DNA from: Marinobacter sp. ANT_B65
GTDB lineage: Bacteria > Pseudomonadota > Gammaproteobacteria > Pseudomonadales > Oleiphilaceae
Direction of reading: 5' to 3'
NCBI RefSeq assembly: GCF_002407605.1
Contig: NZ_NXGV01000006.1
Span: 63,124 to 127,123 of the forward strand
DNA: 64,000 nt
Numbering within the stretch: the stretch's first letter is position 1; the number at the start of each line of letters is the position of its first letter. Position numbers and translations under genes: made by a program. The notes beneath the pieces were generated by a model. It saw only the letters and a program-made list of their open reading frames with translations. It did no database searches and was not told the DNA's origin. Positions 30,486 through 39,024 of this stretch are shown here, piece after piece.

Positions 30486-31103
30486 TCACTGAAACCCTGC
30501 ACGCAATCTGGTCCGGTTAAGCTGCAACCATTGGATGGCGATGATCGCCGCCGCATTATTGATGCGACCATCACCAATCATTGCAATGGCTTCATCTGCC
30601 GAAACTACGTGGACCCGGATATCTTCGTGCTCATGCTCAAGGCCGTACAGACCACCGGCACCCCGGGTACTGACCTGGCCGTAATAAAGATAAATCATTT
30701 CGGTGGTTCCACCCGGAGAAACCAGATAATCACAGATTTTTTCGAGTTTTCTGAAGCTAAGTCCGGCTTCCTCCTGCCCCTCTCTGCGGGCAACGTCCTC
30801 ACTGCTCTCGCCGTCTTCATTCATTCCCGCCACCAGCTCCAGCAACCATGGAGACTGGTCGCGCCCTAATGCACCAAGGCGGAATTGCTCCAGCAGAACA
30901 ACTTCATCGCGGCAGGGGTCGTAGGGTAGTACACAGGTTGCATCACCGCGGAGGAATAGCTCGCGGGTAAACCGGGGCATGTTTCTGCCATCGAAGCGCG
31001 GATGCGTCAGCCACAGTTTATCCATGCGAAAAAAGCCCTGAAAGACAGTTTCGCGTTTTTCGATTGTGACATCACTGGCTTTGAACTGAAACGGCTCGAC
31101 CAT
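30486..31103 (-). CDS. nudF: ADP-ribose pyrophosphatase (Nudix)
   Basis: NudF (205 aa) cleaves ADP-ribose to AMP and ribose-5-phosphate. The Nudix box begins at GMNEDGESSEDVARREGQEE (about 93-112) and continues AGLS, with the catalytic Glu residues present. The start at 31103 is supported by AGGA 6 bases upstream; the frame is open further upstream without a site. It is divergent from tolC, as in E. coli. Confidence 0.9.
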   Translation of the reverse strand: MVEPFQFKASDVTIEKRETVFQGFFRMDKLWLTHPRFDGRNMPRFTRELFLRGDATCVLPYDPCRDEVVLLEQFRLGALGRDQSPWLLELVAGMNEDGESSEDVARREGQEEAGLSFRKLEKICDYLVSPGGTTEMIYLYYGQVSTRGAGGLYGLEHEHEDIRVHVVSADEAIAMIGDGRINNAAAIIAIQWLQLNRTRLRAGFQ

Positions 31104-31374
31104 CATATATCCTGACGTGCAACTGGATTTCGAACGATAGCTGCTTGAAGTCATTTATTGCAAGCGCAAGCTTGGCTTGCATAGCAAACTATATAAATGC
31201 TGGTCGCAGCTGTAGAGCTGAGGGCGATTATTGTCCATAATGTCAGGTCTGTTTCGGCCGGCTCGGCTTACTCATGTCACCAATGGTATCGCCTCCATGT
31301 CACCAGGAGCGATCCGGCATTCCTTTTCAGCGCCCCGATTGGGTGCAGATGCGCACATGTAATCAGGAGTAACG
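31104..31374. promoter_or_regulatory. Divergent nudF/tolC intergenic region
   Basis: These 271 bases hold no convincing gene. They contain a nested dyad at 31159-31181 in which TGCAAGC and GCTTGCA arms flank a central CAAGCTTG. It may be an operator for either promoter. The tolC ribosome site AGGAG lies just before 31375. Confidence 0.4.
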
Positions 31375-32733
31375 ATGAAGAAACGACTGCTTTCCGGACT
31401 GGTTGGCCTCTTGGCGGCACAGCCAGCCCTTTCCCTGGACCTGGTAGAAACCTACGAGAAAGCACTCTCTTATGACTCCGGCATTGCTGCCGCCCGCGCG
31501 AGCTATGAAGCACAGCAGGCTGCCAGCGATGTCAGCCAGAGCTACCTGCTACCACAGATCGGGGTATACGGTGAAGGCAACCTGGTTGATCTTGATGGTT
31601 CCACTGCAGATTACAGTTACCGTGAACTGTCGTACGGCATCCAGCTATCCCAACCTCTGTTCCGTGCAGACATCTGGTTCCGCCATGATACCAGCCAGTT
31701 CCAGACAGAATCTGCCCGGGCCGAATATAACCTTGCCCAACAGCAACTTATCCTGGATGTAGCAACCGCTTATTTCGACGTGCTCCGTGCTCAGGATACA
31801 GTCACCACAGCGGGTGCTACCGAATCTGCTATCCAGCGCCAGTACGAACAGGCTCAGGAACGCTTTGACGTTGGCCTGATCGCCATCACTGAAGTGTACG
31901 AGGCTCGAGCCAGTTACGACGACAGTAAAAGCCAGCGTATTGCAGCGGAGAACCAGTTGAACATCGCACGGGAGCAACTGGCAAGGCTGACAGGAGAGTA
32001 TGCGGAGGAACTGGAAAATCTGCGCCAGAATTTCCCTCTAAGCCGTCCGGAACCCATGAACCCTGCCGCCTGGGAAGCCACAGCACTGGAACAGAACTGG
32101 TCAATCCAGTCTGCCCTGCACCTGCTTGACGCCAGCGAATCCGTCCTGAAAGAAGCCAAAGCCGGACATTATCCGACTCTGGACCTCAGTGCCTCCTATG
32201 GCGACACCAACATTGCCAACGGCACCAGCAGTCAGTTCGACGGCACTCAAGGCACAGTTGGCCTGACACTCAACGTCCCATTGTATGCCGGTGGCGGTAT
32301 CCAGGCGGGTGTTCGCCAGCAGCGGTCACAGGTGACCGTCGCAGAGCAGACTCTGAATACAGTTCGTCGTGACGTTCGTGTTAACACCCGCAGCCTGTAT
32401 CTGACTATTAACAACAACATTGAGACAGCCTCGGCTCTGGAGCGCACCATTATTTCCCGCCGTAGTGCTCTGGATGCCACCCGTGCTGGCTATGATGTCG
32501 GCACCCGGAATATAGTCGAGGTACTGGATGCGGAGCGGGCCTACTACGTAGCGCTGAGAGATTACGCCAACGTCCGCTATGACTATGTGAACAACACCCT
32601 CCAACTGAAGCAGGCTGCGGGCACCCTGAGCCCGGGAGATCTGATTGAACTGAACAACTGGTTAAGCGCCACAGCCCCTGGCATAGAAGCTCTGGCCAGT
32701 GACCAGGAGACTCTGGAAGACCCCGCCCGCTGA
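31375..32733 (+). CDS. tolC: TolC-family outer-membrane efflux channel
   Basis: A 452 aa outer-membrane channel for type I secretion and tripartite efflux. The signal peptide ends near residue 20 (PALS-LD). Two OEP repeats (about 25-205 and 230-420) show the alternating coiled-coil and beta pattern, with GLIAITEVYEARASYDDSK and GTRNIVEVLDAERAYYVA as the equivalent conserved blocks. An AGGAG site precedes the ATG. The neighbourhood with nudF matches E. coli tolC. A hairpin follows the gene. Confidence 0.93.
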   Translation: MKKRLLSGLVGLLAAQPALSLDLVETYEKALSYDSGIAAARASYEAQQAASDVSQSYLLPQIGVYGEGNLVDLDGSTADYSYRELSYGIQLSQPLFRADIWFRHDTSQFQTESARAEYNLAQQQLILDVATAYFDVLRAQDTVTTAGATESAIQRQYEQAQERFDVGLIAITEVYEARASYDDSKSQRIAAENQLNIAREQLARLTGEYAEELENLRQNFPLSRPEPMNPAAWEATALEQNWSIQSALHLLDASESVLKEAKAGHYPTLDLSASYGDTNIANGTSSQFDGTQGTVGLTLNVPLYAGGGIQAGVRQQRSQVTVAEQTLNTVRRDVRVNTRSLYLTINNNIETASALERTIISRRSALDATRAGYDVGTRNIVEVLDAERAYYVALRDYANVRYDYVNNTLQLKQAAGTLSPGDLIELNNWLSATAPGIEALASDQETLEDPAR

Positions 32734-32759
32734 GTTACGCAGGAAAGGGCGAGAAAACC

Positions 32760-32784
32760 GGGTGAGGAGAAAAACTCCTCACCC
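32760..32784. terminator. Convergent terminator between tolC and waaA
   Basis: A perfect 10-base stem joins GGGTGAGGAG (32760-32769) and CTCCTCACCC (32775-32784) around a 5-base A loop. On the minus strand it is followed by GGTTTTCTC; on the plus strand by AAAATC. It fits best as the waaA terminator and may also stop tolC reads. Confidence 0.65.
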
Positions 32785-32820
32785 AAAATCATCTTTGCTA
32801 CGACCAATGCCCTGATTTCC

Positions 32821-34074
32821 TCAGACCCTCTCGATAATCCCGTCAACCACCCTGTCCAGCGCCCCCCTGTTTTTGTTGACCACAGAGAGTGCACGCTGGC
32901 CACTGGCTTTACGTTCACCTGCATCATTAAACAGCGTCAACAGACGATGATAAAGTTCATCGGCATCTTCGACCATTGTCACGCCACGATCGTCGAGAAG
33001 CCGCTGATATATGGTTTCAAAGTTGAACACCTGAGGCCCAGAGATTACCGGAATTCCCCAGCCTGCGGGCTCCAGCGGATTGTGACCGCCACGCTCAATC
33101 AGCGAACCACCCACAAATGCCACATCACTGGCACCATAAAGCATCATCAGCTCGCCCATGGTATCCCCAAGATAGACATCTGCACTGGAGGGATCTTCAC
33201 CAAGAGATCTCCGAGCCAGAGAAAGTCTTTGCCTGCTCACCTTTTCCGTAACTGATTCAAAGCGTTCCGGGTGGCGGGGCACCAGTATCAACAGTGCATC
33301 CGGATGACTGACCAAAAGCTGCCGGTGGGCAGCCAGCAGCTGTACATCTTCACCTTCATGGGTGCTGCCGGCAATCCAGACCGGGCGTGAGGCAAAAGTT
33401 CCTTTGAGCTTTTGCGAAGCCTCCCGAACCGCGTCAGGAATATCCACATCAAACTTGACGCTTCCTGTGACTGCGACCTTGGATGCCGCAACGCCAATTC
33501 TGCGAAACCGCTCTGCGTCTTTCTCTGCCTGAGCGGCCACCCAACTGATACTGCGCATGATCGGCGCGACCAGACTTTTGATCCGTTCATAACCCCGGGC
33601 GGAGCGTTCCGAAAGCCTTGCATTGACAAGAAAAACAGGGACGCGACGGGAACGGCTCTGGCGTATCATATTCGGCCATATTTCCGTTTCCATGATAACC
33701 AGAATTCTAGGGTTGGTACGGTTCAGAAAGCGACGTATCGAGCCCGGGGTATCATAGGGCGCGTATGCATACTGCACCTGATCACCAAACATTTTCTTGG
33801 CCTGAGTAAGACCTGTATCTGTCATAGCGGTCATCAGAATGGTTATCCCGGGACTGCGGGCAAGCAGACGCCTCACCATAGGCGCAGCCGCAATGGTCTC
33901 ACCAACTGATACCGCATGCACCCAAACCACAGTGCCACTGATCCGGGGAAGGAACCCCAGGCGTTGCTGCCAGTTTCGGCGCAGTTCCGGGGCCTGACGG
34001 CCCTGCCACCACAAACGCAAAAGAATAAATGGAAGCAGCACCCGTATAAGCTGTGAATAGATAAATTGAAGCAC
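32821..34074 (-). CDS. waaA: Kdo transferase WaaA
   Basis: WaaA (417 aa) adds Kdo from CMP-Kdo to lipid IVA at the inner membrane. The start is GTG 34074, 7 bases after GGGAG. It gives a membrane-anchored N-terminus (LQFIYSQLIRVLLPFILLRL) like E. coli KdtA; a longer open frame to 34245 has no family similarity. Family motifs include HAVSVGETIAAAPMVR (catalytic Glu region), METEIWPNMIRQ, FVGGSLIERGGHNPLEPA and the C-terminal nucleotide-site region. It is divergent from the late-acyltransferase-like gene across about 120 bases. Confidence 0.94.
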   Translation of the reverse strand: MLQFIYSQLIRVLLPFILLRLWWQGRQAPELRRNWQQRLGFLPRISGTVVWVHAVSVGETIAAAPMVRRLLARSPGITILMTAMTDTGLTQAKKMFGDQVQYAYAPYDTPGSIRRFLNRTNPRILVIMETEIWPNMIRQSRSRRVPVFLVNARLSERSARGYERIKSLVAPIMRSISWVAAQAEKDAERFRRIGVAASKVAVTGSVKFDVDIPDAVREASQKLKGTFASRPVWIAGSTHEGEDVQLLAAHRQLLVSHPDALLILVPRHPERFESVTEKVSRQRLSLARRSLGEDPSSADVYLGDTMGELMMLYGASDVAFVGGSLIERGGHNPLEPAGWGIPVISGPQVFNFETIYQRLLDDRGVTMVEDADELYHRLLTLFNDAGERKASGQRALSVVNKNRGALDRVVDGIIERV

Positions 34075-34196
34075 GCAGGACTCCCGGCAAACCAGTGCGC
34101 TATCATATCTTAAACCCTGTTGATTTGCTTCTGACTGACCCTGCCGGGCACCATAGCCAGGCCAGTCACTTACTAACCTCTCAGGACCTGTTTCCA

Positions 34197-35144
34197 GTGA
34201 AGAAGAAATACCGCCGGCAGCCACGCAATACCAATTATTCGGCATATCGCCACCCTCGCTGGTGGCTGACCTGGGCCGGAATTGCGGTTATGTGGTGCGT
34301 GGCTCATCTCCCGATCCGGTTTCAGTGGTGGCTCGGAAAATGGGCCGGCATGCTGGCCTGGAGACTTGCCCCAAGGCGCCGCCATATCGCCGAGGTGAAC
34401 ATTCGGCTGTGCTTTCCGGAACTCACCCGGGCGCAACAGGACGAGTTGGTTCGCAATACGTTTATCGCAAATGGCATTGGACTGGTCGAGCTTGGAATTG
34501 CATGGTTCCGAAACCCTGCAGAGTTCACTGGTATAACGGAAGTTCATGGCAGGGAGCACCTTGACAATGCCCTCGCCGAAGGCAATGGAGTGCTGCTGCT
34601 GGGCGGCCACTACAGCACACTGGATCTCGGCGGCAGCCTGATTACCGAGTATATTGAAGCGGATGTAATGCAGCGGGATCACAACAACCCGCTAATGAAT
34701 GCCGTCATGACCCGGGCACGGGGGCGTCGGTATGGAACAGTTCTGGGTGCCAGGGATCTTCGCGGCTTGTTCCGGAGCCTGCGAAATAATCGCACAGTAT
34801 GGTATGCGACCGATCAGGACTATGGCCGCAAGGATATAGTATTTGCGCCATTCTTTGGTATTCCGGCCGGAACAATCACTGCTACGTCACGAATTGCGGC
34901 ACGGAGCCACTGTAAAGTTGTACCTTTCAGCCATTTCCGGCGAAAAGACAGGCCCGGTTACGACATTTATTTTCACCCGCCGCTGGAACCATTCCCCAGT
35001 GGTGACGACCTGCGGGACGCAACTATGATCAACGGAATTCTTGAGAGAGAGATACGACGCGCCCCGGACCAGTACCTCTGGATGCACCGGCGCTTTAAAA
35101 CGCGACCGGACAAGGACGACCCGGGCTTCTATGGCGACAAATAG
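34197..35144 (+). CDS. LpxL/LpxM-type lysophospholipid acyltransferase (HX4D form)
   Basis: A 315 aa lipid A late-acyltransferase-like protein. A membrane helix lies near residues 22-45, followed by the catalytic HX4D motif in GGHYSTLDLGG. RDHNNPLMNAVMTRAR and YATDQDYGRKDIVFAPFFG (the substrate-binding block) follow. It should transfer an acyl chain from acyl-ACP to Kdo2-lipid IVA; which chain cannot be told. The start is uncertain: GTG 34197 was chosen (weak AGGA 10 bases upstream), while the frame is open to ATG 34095, next to the waaA start. The end overlaps the next gene by 14 bases. Confidence 0.82.
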   Translation: MKKKYRRQPRNTNYSAYRHPRWWLTWAGIAVMWCVAHLPIRFQWWLGKWAGMLAWRLAPRRRHIAEVNIRLCFPELTRAQQDELVRNTFIANGIGLVELGIAWFRNPAEFTGITEVHGREHLDNALAEGNGVLLLGGHYSTLDLGGSLITEYIEADVMQRDHNNPLMNAVMTRARGRRYGTVLGARDLRGLFRSLRNNRTVWYATDQDYGRKDIVFAPFFGIPAGTITATSRIAARSHCKVVPFSHFRRKDRPGYDIYFHPPLEPFPSGDDLRDATMINGILEREIRRAPDQYLWMHRRFKTRPDKDDPGFYGDK

Positions 35145-36111
35145 AGAGTCAGCGGCACCCATAATCTGGCTGCTCACAGACAACAAACCGGGACACCGGA
35201 ATCAGTTGAGAGGCCTGGGCAACCGCTTGCGGGTCAAAGCTGGTGCCAGCCTGTTCTGGATCAATGCTGACGACGTTGGTGTTCCCTTGTGGCGCGCGCT
35301 ATTGGCTATACCACCACCACTGGACAAGGCACTGCCCCACCCGGATCTGATCATCGCTGCCGGCACAGGAACTCACAGGCTCTTGCTCGCCCTGAGGCGT
35401 CTCAGGAACACAAAAACCTTGATCATCATGAAACCAGGATTCCCGCGTACGTGGGTCGATGGCGCCATTATTCCAGCCCATGACGGGGTCGCCCAGAACA
35501 AGGATACGCTTGTCACAGAAGGTGTCATTAACACGGTTACACCCCTTGCCAGAATTACTGACAAACCGGAAGCCTTGTTATTACTGGGGGGACCGTCCCC
35601 GCATTTTGACTGGGACGACGACGTCGTTTTCGGACAAATCACTCATCTTATTGGCAAATACACCCAATGGCGCTGGACGATCAGTGGCTCCAGGCGCACA
35701 CCGGAATTGCTCAGGGCAAGGCTGGATGAACTTGTAGGGCCCCGGATCACCGTGGCAGACCCCGACAGTACCCACGAGGACTGGCTCAGCCATCAAGTTG
35801 CTGCATCCAGAGCCATCTGGGTAACCCCGGACAGCATGTCTATGGTGTGCGAAGCCGCAACATCCGGCGTCCCAACCGGACTGTTCCAGCTATCCGAACA
35901 CCCGGACAGCCGGGTTGCAAGCGGCGTCCAACGACTGGTCGAAGCCGGCTATGTGGCGCGCTGGAGCGATCATGCTACGGTAATGGGCGGGAAAACCGGG
36001 CAGGAGAAGCCTCTCTGGGAAGCCGACCGGGCGGCACAATGGGTAATCCAGCGCTGGCTCTCACCGGATGCCGGTAAAAAACGAAAAGAACAAAAGAGGA
36101 AGACTACTTGA
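35131..36111 (+). CDS. ELM1/DUF1022-family protein, putative glycosyltransferase
   Basis: A 326 aa protein of the 'mitochondrial fission ELM1' (DUF1022) family, which in bacteria is often found in LPS loci and has a glycosyltransferase-B-like layout. An N-terminal half with LLTDNKPGHRNQLRGLG (about 14-30) and AGTGTHRLLLALRR is followed by LLGGPSPHFDWDDD. The C-terminal half carries WVTPDSMSMVCEAATSGVP, reminiscent of the nucleotide-sugar site. The start at 35131 was chosen from the conserved N-terminus; it overlaps the upstream acyltransferase gene. Activity and substrate are unknown. Part of the operon 34197-38271. Confidence 0.75.
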   Translation: MATNRESAAPIIWLLTDNKPGHRNQLRGLGNRLRVKAGASLFWINADDVGVPLWRALLAIPPPLDKALPHPDLIIAAGTGTHRLLLALRRLRNTKTLIIMKPGFPRTWVDGAIIPAHDGVAQNKDTLVTEGVINTVTPLARITDKPEALLLLGGPSPHFDWDDDVVFGQITHLIGKYTQWRWTISGSRRTPELLRARLDELVGPRITVADPDSTHEDWLSHQVAASRAIWVTPDSMSMVCEAATSGVPTGLFQLSEHPDSRVASGVQRLVEAGYVARWSDHATVMGGKTGQEKPLWEADRAAQWVIQRWLSPDAGKKRKEQKRKTT

Positions 36112-37220
36112 GAATCCTTCAGGCACTGCCGGCGCTATACAGTGGCGGTGTGGAAAGAGGAACCGTGGAATTTGCATCTGATCTGGTACGACGCGGCCAT
36201 GAGTCGTTTGTTGTGTCCAGCGGAGGTCCGCTGGCGAAACGCCTTCAGGAGCAGGGTTCAACTCATATCCAGATGCCCATTCATCGCAAATCGCCCGCAT
36301 CGTTCGGCCAGATCCTGCCTATGCGGAAGCTGATCCGGGACCTGCAGCCAGACATTATTCACGTGCGCTCCCGCATGCCTGCATGGATTGTGCGTCTGGC
36401 ATGGAAGGCGTTGCCCGCGCACCAGCGCCCGGCGATTGTTTCAACCTTTCACGGCATGTATTCCGTTAACCCGTACAGCGCCATCATGGCGCAGTCAGAT
36501 CACGTGATTGCGGTTTCAAACTGCGTGCGCGGCTACGTGCTCCGGAATTTTCAGGTTCCGGAACAGAACCTGACCGTGATACAACGTGGCGTAGATGTCG
36601 ACTACTTTCAGCACCGGGCATTGAGTACTGAGTGGCGACGCACTCTGATTACACAGTTCCCGCAACTTGAGAACAGGCGCATTCTGATGATGCCTGGCCG
36701 TATTTCCAGATGGAAAGGCCAACTCCAGTTTCTTGAGGCAATGGCGGAAATTACCCGCGAAAAGCCCGACTGTCACGGCATCATTGTCGGTGGTGTGGAG
36801 CCAGGAAAAGAGCATTTCATGGGAGAGCTTGAGCAACACAGGGCCAGACTCGGGCTTACCGACAAGGTCACTTTCCTCGGGCAACGGGATGACATGGCAG
36901 AACTCTACCTGTTCTCTGACCTCGTCTGCCACATGTCGACAAAGCCAGAACCCTTTGGCCGCACAGTTACCGAAGCACTATCATCAGGCACACCCGTCGT
37001 CGCATTTAACCGTGGCGGCGCAGCAGAAACATTGCAGGCATGCTTTCGAGACGGGCTGGTAACGCCCGACGACACTCAGGAGTTCGCCAAGGTTACCCTC
37101 AGGCTACTGAGCGCAGAAACACCAAATATCGAGATCCCTTTCCGGTTCCGTCTTCAGGCGCAAACAGAGTCAACGCTGGAGGTTTACCGAAAAGTGCTCG
37201 GCAAAGCCCCTGCCCCATGA
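36108..37220 (+). CDS. Glycosyltransferase family 4
   Basis: A 370 aa GT-B glycosyltransferase. The start TTG overlaps the preceding stop as TTGA. The N-terminal domain has GGVERGTVEFASDLVRRGH (14-32) and DIIHVRSRMPAW. The C-terminal domain has MPGRISRWKGQLQFLEAM (GT4 donor-site region) and the E-x7-E-like block KPEPFGRTVTEALSSGTPVV. It is probably an LPS core or O-chain transferase acting at the cytoplasmic face. Donor and acceptor cannot be derived from the sequence. Ten bases separate it from the next GT4 gene. Confidence 0.87.
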   Translation: MRILQALPALYSGGVERGTVEFASDLVRRGHESFVVSSGGPLAKRLQEQGSTHIQMPIHRKSPASFGQILPMRKLIRDLQPDIIHVRSRMPAWIVRLAWKALPAHQRPAIVSTFHGMYSVNPYSAIMAQSDHVIAVSNCVRGYVLRNFQVPEQNLTVIQRGVDVDYFQHRALSTEWRRTLITQFPQLENRRILMMPGRISRWKGQLQFLEAMAEITREKPDCHGIIVGGVEPGKEHFMGELEQHRARLGLTDKVTFLGQRDDMAELYLFSDLVCHMSTKPEPFGRTVTEALSSGTPVVAFNRGGAAETLQACFRDGLVTPDDTQEFAKVTLRLLSAETPNIEIPFRFRLQAQTESTLEVYRKVLGKAPAP

Positions 37221-37230
37221 TGACAACTCA

Positions 37231-38271
37231 ATGACCGCGCCGCGCAGACTCACCATTGCCCTGATCATAGCTACCCCCGGCCAGGGCTGGGGCGGAATGG
37301 AGCAGCATACAGCGGACCTGTCAGAGGAACTGACCCGCCGCGGGCATGAGGTACATGTCCTGGCGCATCCGGACTACCAACAGCGCTTTCCTGCCACCGT
37401 TGATTTTCATGCTTTACCGGTCCAGCTGGGGCGGCGAAACCCCTGGCTTGCATTACGTTTGCGGCAAAGGCTTAGCAAGCTATCGCCAGACGTGCTTCAC
37501 GCCCAGGGTAACAAGGCTGCAGCACTGCTCTCCGGCATAAGGAAATGTCATAGCATTACGGTTGGCACTGTCCACGGAACCAAATCCAGCCATAAATCTT
37601 TCCGCAAACTCGATGGCGTGATTGCCGTGAGTGAAGGAATCTGCCATGCACTCCAGCATCTCAACGCAAAGCTCATTCACAATGGAATCAAACCACAGAA
37701 AAGCAATACTGAAACGACCTTTCCAGTTCCTGAAGAGCCCATATTTGCGGTGTCCATAGGGCGTCTTGAGCCCGTCAAACAGTTTGAAAACCTTATCTCT
37801 GCATGGGCAAGCATCAAGCCGCCGATACCGCTTTATATTCTGGGCGATGGCTCGGAAGCCGGCAAATTAAAGGCACAGATCCACAGGCTTGGCGCTGAGC
37901 ACCTTATTAAGCTCCCCGGCTATGAACGCAATCCGGCCCCCTGGCTTGCCCGGGCGGCCGTGTGCCTTATCAGCTCTCAGCGGGAGGGCTTTCCCTATAC
38001 ACTGGTAGAAGCGCTGATGGCCCGGTGCCCGGTATTGTCGACGCCGGTAAATGGTGCGGCTGACCTTCTTCCCGCCGGTAGTCTTGCAAAGGCAACAGAT
38101 CTTTGCTCGCTGCAAACACTTCTTTCAGGGCAACTTCAGGATCTGGGAGAACTTAAAAAGAGCCAGGCAGCGTGCTTTGAATACGCCTCACAAGAGCTGA
38201 CACTGGACGCAATGGCAAGCCAGACAGAAGATTTCTATTACGAACTTCTCAACAGGAAACCCCGATCCTGA
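37231..38271 (+). CDS. Glycosyltransferase family 4
   Basis: A second GT4 enzyme (346 aa). The N-terminal motif is GGMEQHTADLSEELTRRGH (21-39), followed by VLHAQGNKAAALLSG. The donor-site region is VSIGRLEPVKQFENLI (about 170-185), and SSQREGFPYTLVEALMARCP carries the E-x7-E motif. It follows another GT4 gene and overlaps the convergent SGNH gene by 23 bases. Likely role is LPS core extension; sugar specificity unknown. Confidence 0.87.
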   Translation: MTAPRRLTIALIIATPGQGWGGMEQHTADLSEELTRRGHEVHVLAHPDYQQRFPATVDFHALPVQLGRRNPWLALRLRQRLSKLSPDVLHAQGNKAAALLSGIRKCHSITVGTVHGTKSSHKSFRKLDGVIAVSEGICHALQHLNAKLIHNGIKPQKSNTETTFPVPEEPIFAVSIGRLEPVKQFENLISAWASIKPPIPLYILGDGSEAGKLKAQIHRLGAEHLIKLPGYERNPAPWLARAAVCLISSQREGFPYTLVEALMARCPVLSTPVNGAADLLPAGSLAKATDLCSLQTLLSGQLQDLGELKKSQAACFEYASQELTLDAMASQTEDFYYELLNRKPRS

Positions 38272-38932
38272 GCAAATTCAGCACCCTGTCAGCAATAATG
38301 CGATGGCCCCGGGTTGTCAGATGTGTGCCGTCATCCATCAGGCAGACCTCAACATTACTCCAGAGTTCGTCCCAGGCATCAGCATAGATAGCATTCTGCT
38401 CCTCACAGGCAAGTGCGGAAAGAGCTTCGTTATATTGCAGAATTCCCGGATTCCGGGCGATATCGCGGTTCGGCGCCGTAGCCACAAGCACGAACTGACT
38501 GCCAGGCGCCGACCTGAGCACCGCCCTAATGTTGCTGATGTATTCATCCAAGGGCACCACTTCGACAGCCCCGAGTTTCTTCTGGAGTTGAAGATGGCGC
38601 GCCCACTTTTTTAGCTTCTTGACCAGCTTCCTTGCCAGTTTCCGGCGCGGGTTGTCCGGGTAGTAAAGAACATAAGGCGCACCACGAAAAGTCAGCCACG
38701 AATCAACCAACCCGTACTGTATGAAAACAAAGGCGTATGCCGAAGGTGGGAACTCATTAGCGTACTCAAGTAACTCACGGGTGGTACTCATGGTATGCCC
38801 GCAATTGTCCAGCCCCATGTCCATGGCGCCAGCCACAAGCTGAGCCCATACAGGGCCGTCAAGGGTCCGGAAACCCTCTGTGTTACAATCTCCGAATGCC
38901 ACACAACCTTTGCCGGCCTTCAACACACTCAT
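38249..38932 (-). CDS. SGNH/GDSL-like hydrolase with Cys in place of the nucleophilic Ser
   Basis: A 227 aa protein with the SGNH layout: block I GDCNTEG (14-20), where the catalytic Ser of GDSxxxG is Cys16 (codon TGT); a block III-like segment FIQYGLVDSW; and block V DDGTHLTTRGHR with the Asp/His pair. A Lys-rich helix (RRKLARKLVKKLKKW) separates blocks. The start at 38932 has AGGAG 9 bases upstream. It is a lone minus-strand gene inside the glycan locus. Family members deacetylate or acylate sugars; whether Cys16 supports catalysis is unknown. No signal peptide with this start. Confidence 0.72.
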   Translation of the reverse strand: MSVLKAGKGCVAFGDCNTEGFRTLDGPVWAQLVAGAMDMGLDNCGHTMSTTRELLEYANEFPPSAYAFVFIQYGLVDSWLTFRGAPYVLYYPDNPRRKLARKLVKKLKKWARHLQLQKKLGAVEVVPLDEYISNIRAVLRSAPGSQFVLVATAPNRDIARNPGILQYNEALSALACEEQNAIYADAWDELWSNVEVCLMDDGTHLTTRGHRIIADRVLNLLRIGVSC

Positions 38933-39024
38933 TGCATTAAACTCCTGACGTGATCGGAATGGATTAACATTAAACAGTGCCACTCCGGCAACCGTGATAA
39001 AACACCTGGAGAAAAAGCTCCGCC

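Noticed and set aside
34075..34245. N-terminal extension of waaA
   Set aside because: It has no similarity in pattern to WaaA N-termini and overlaps the divergent gene's upstream region; GTG 34074 has a good ribosome site.
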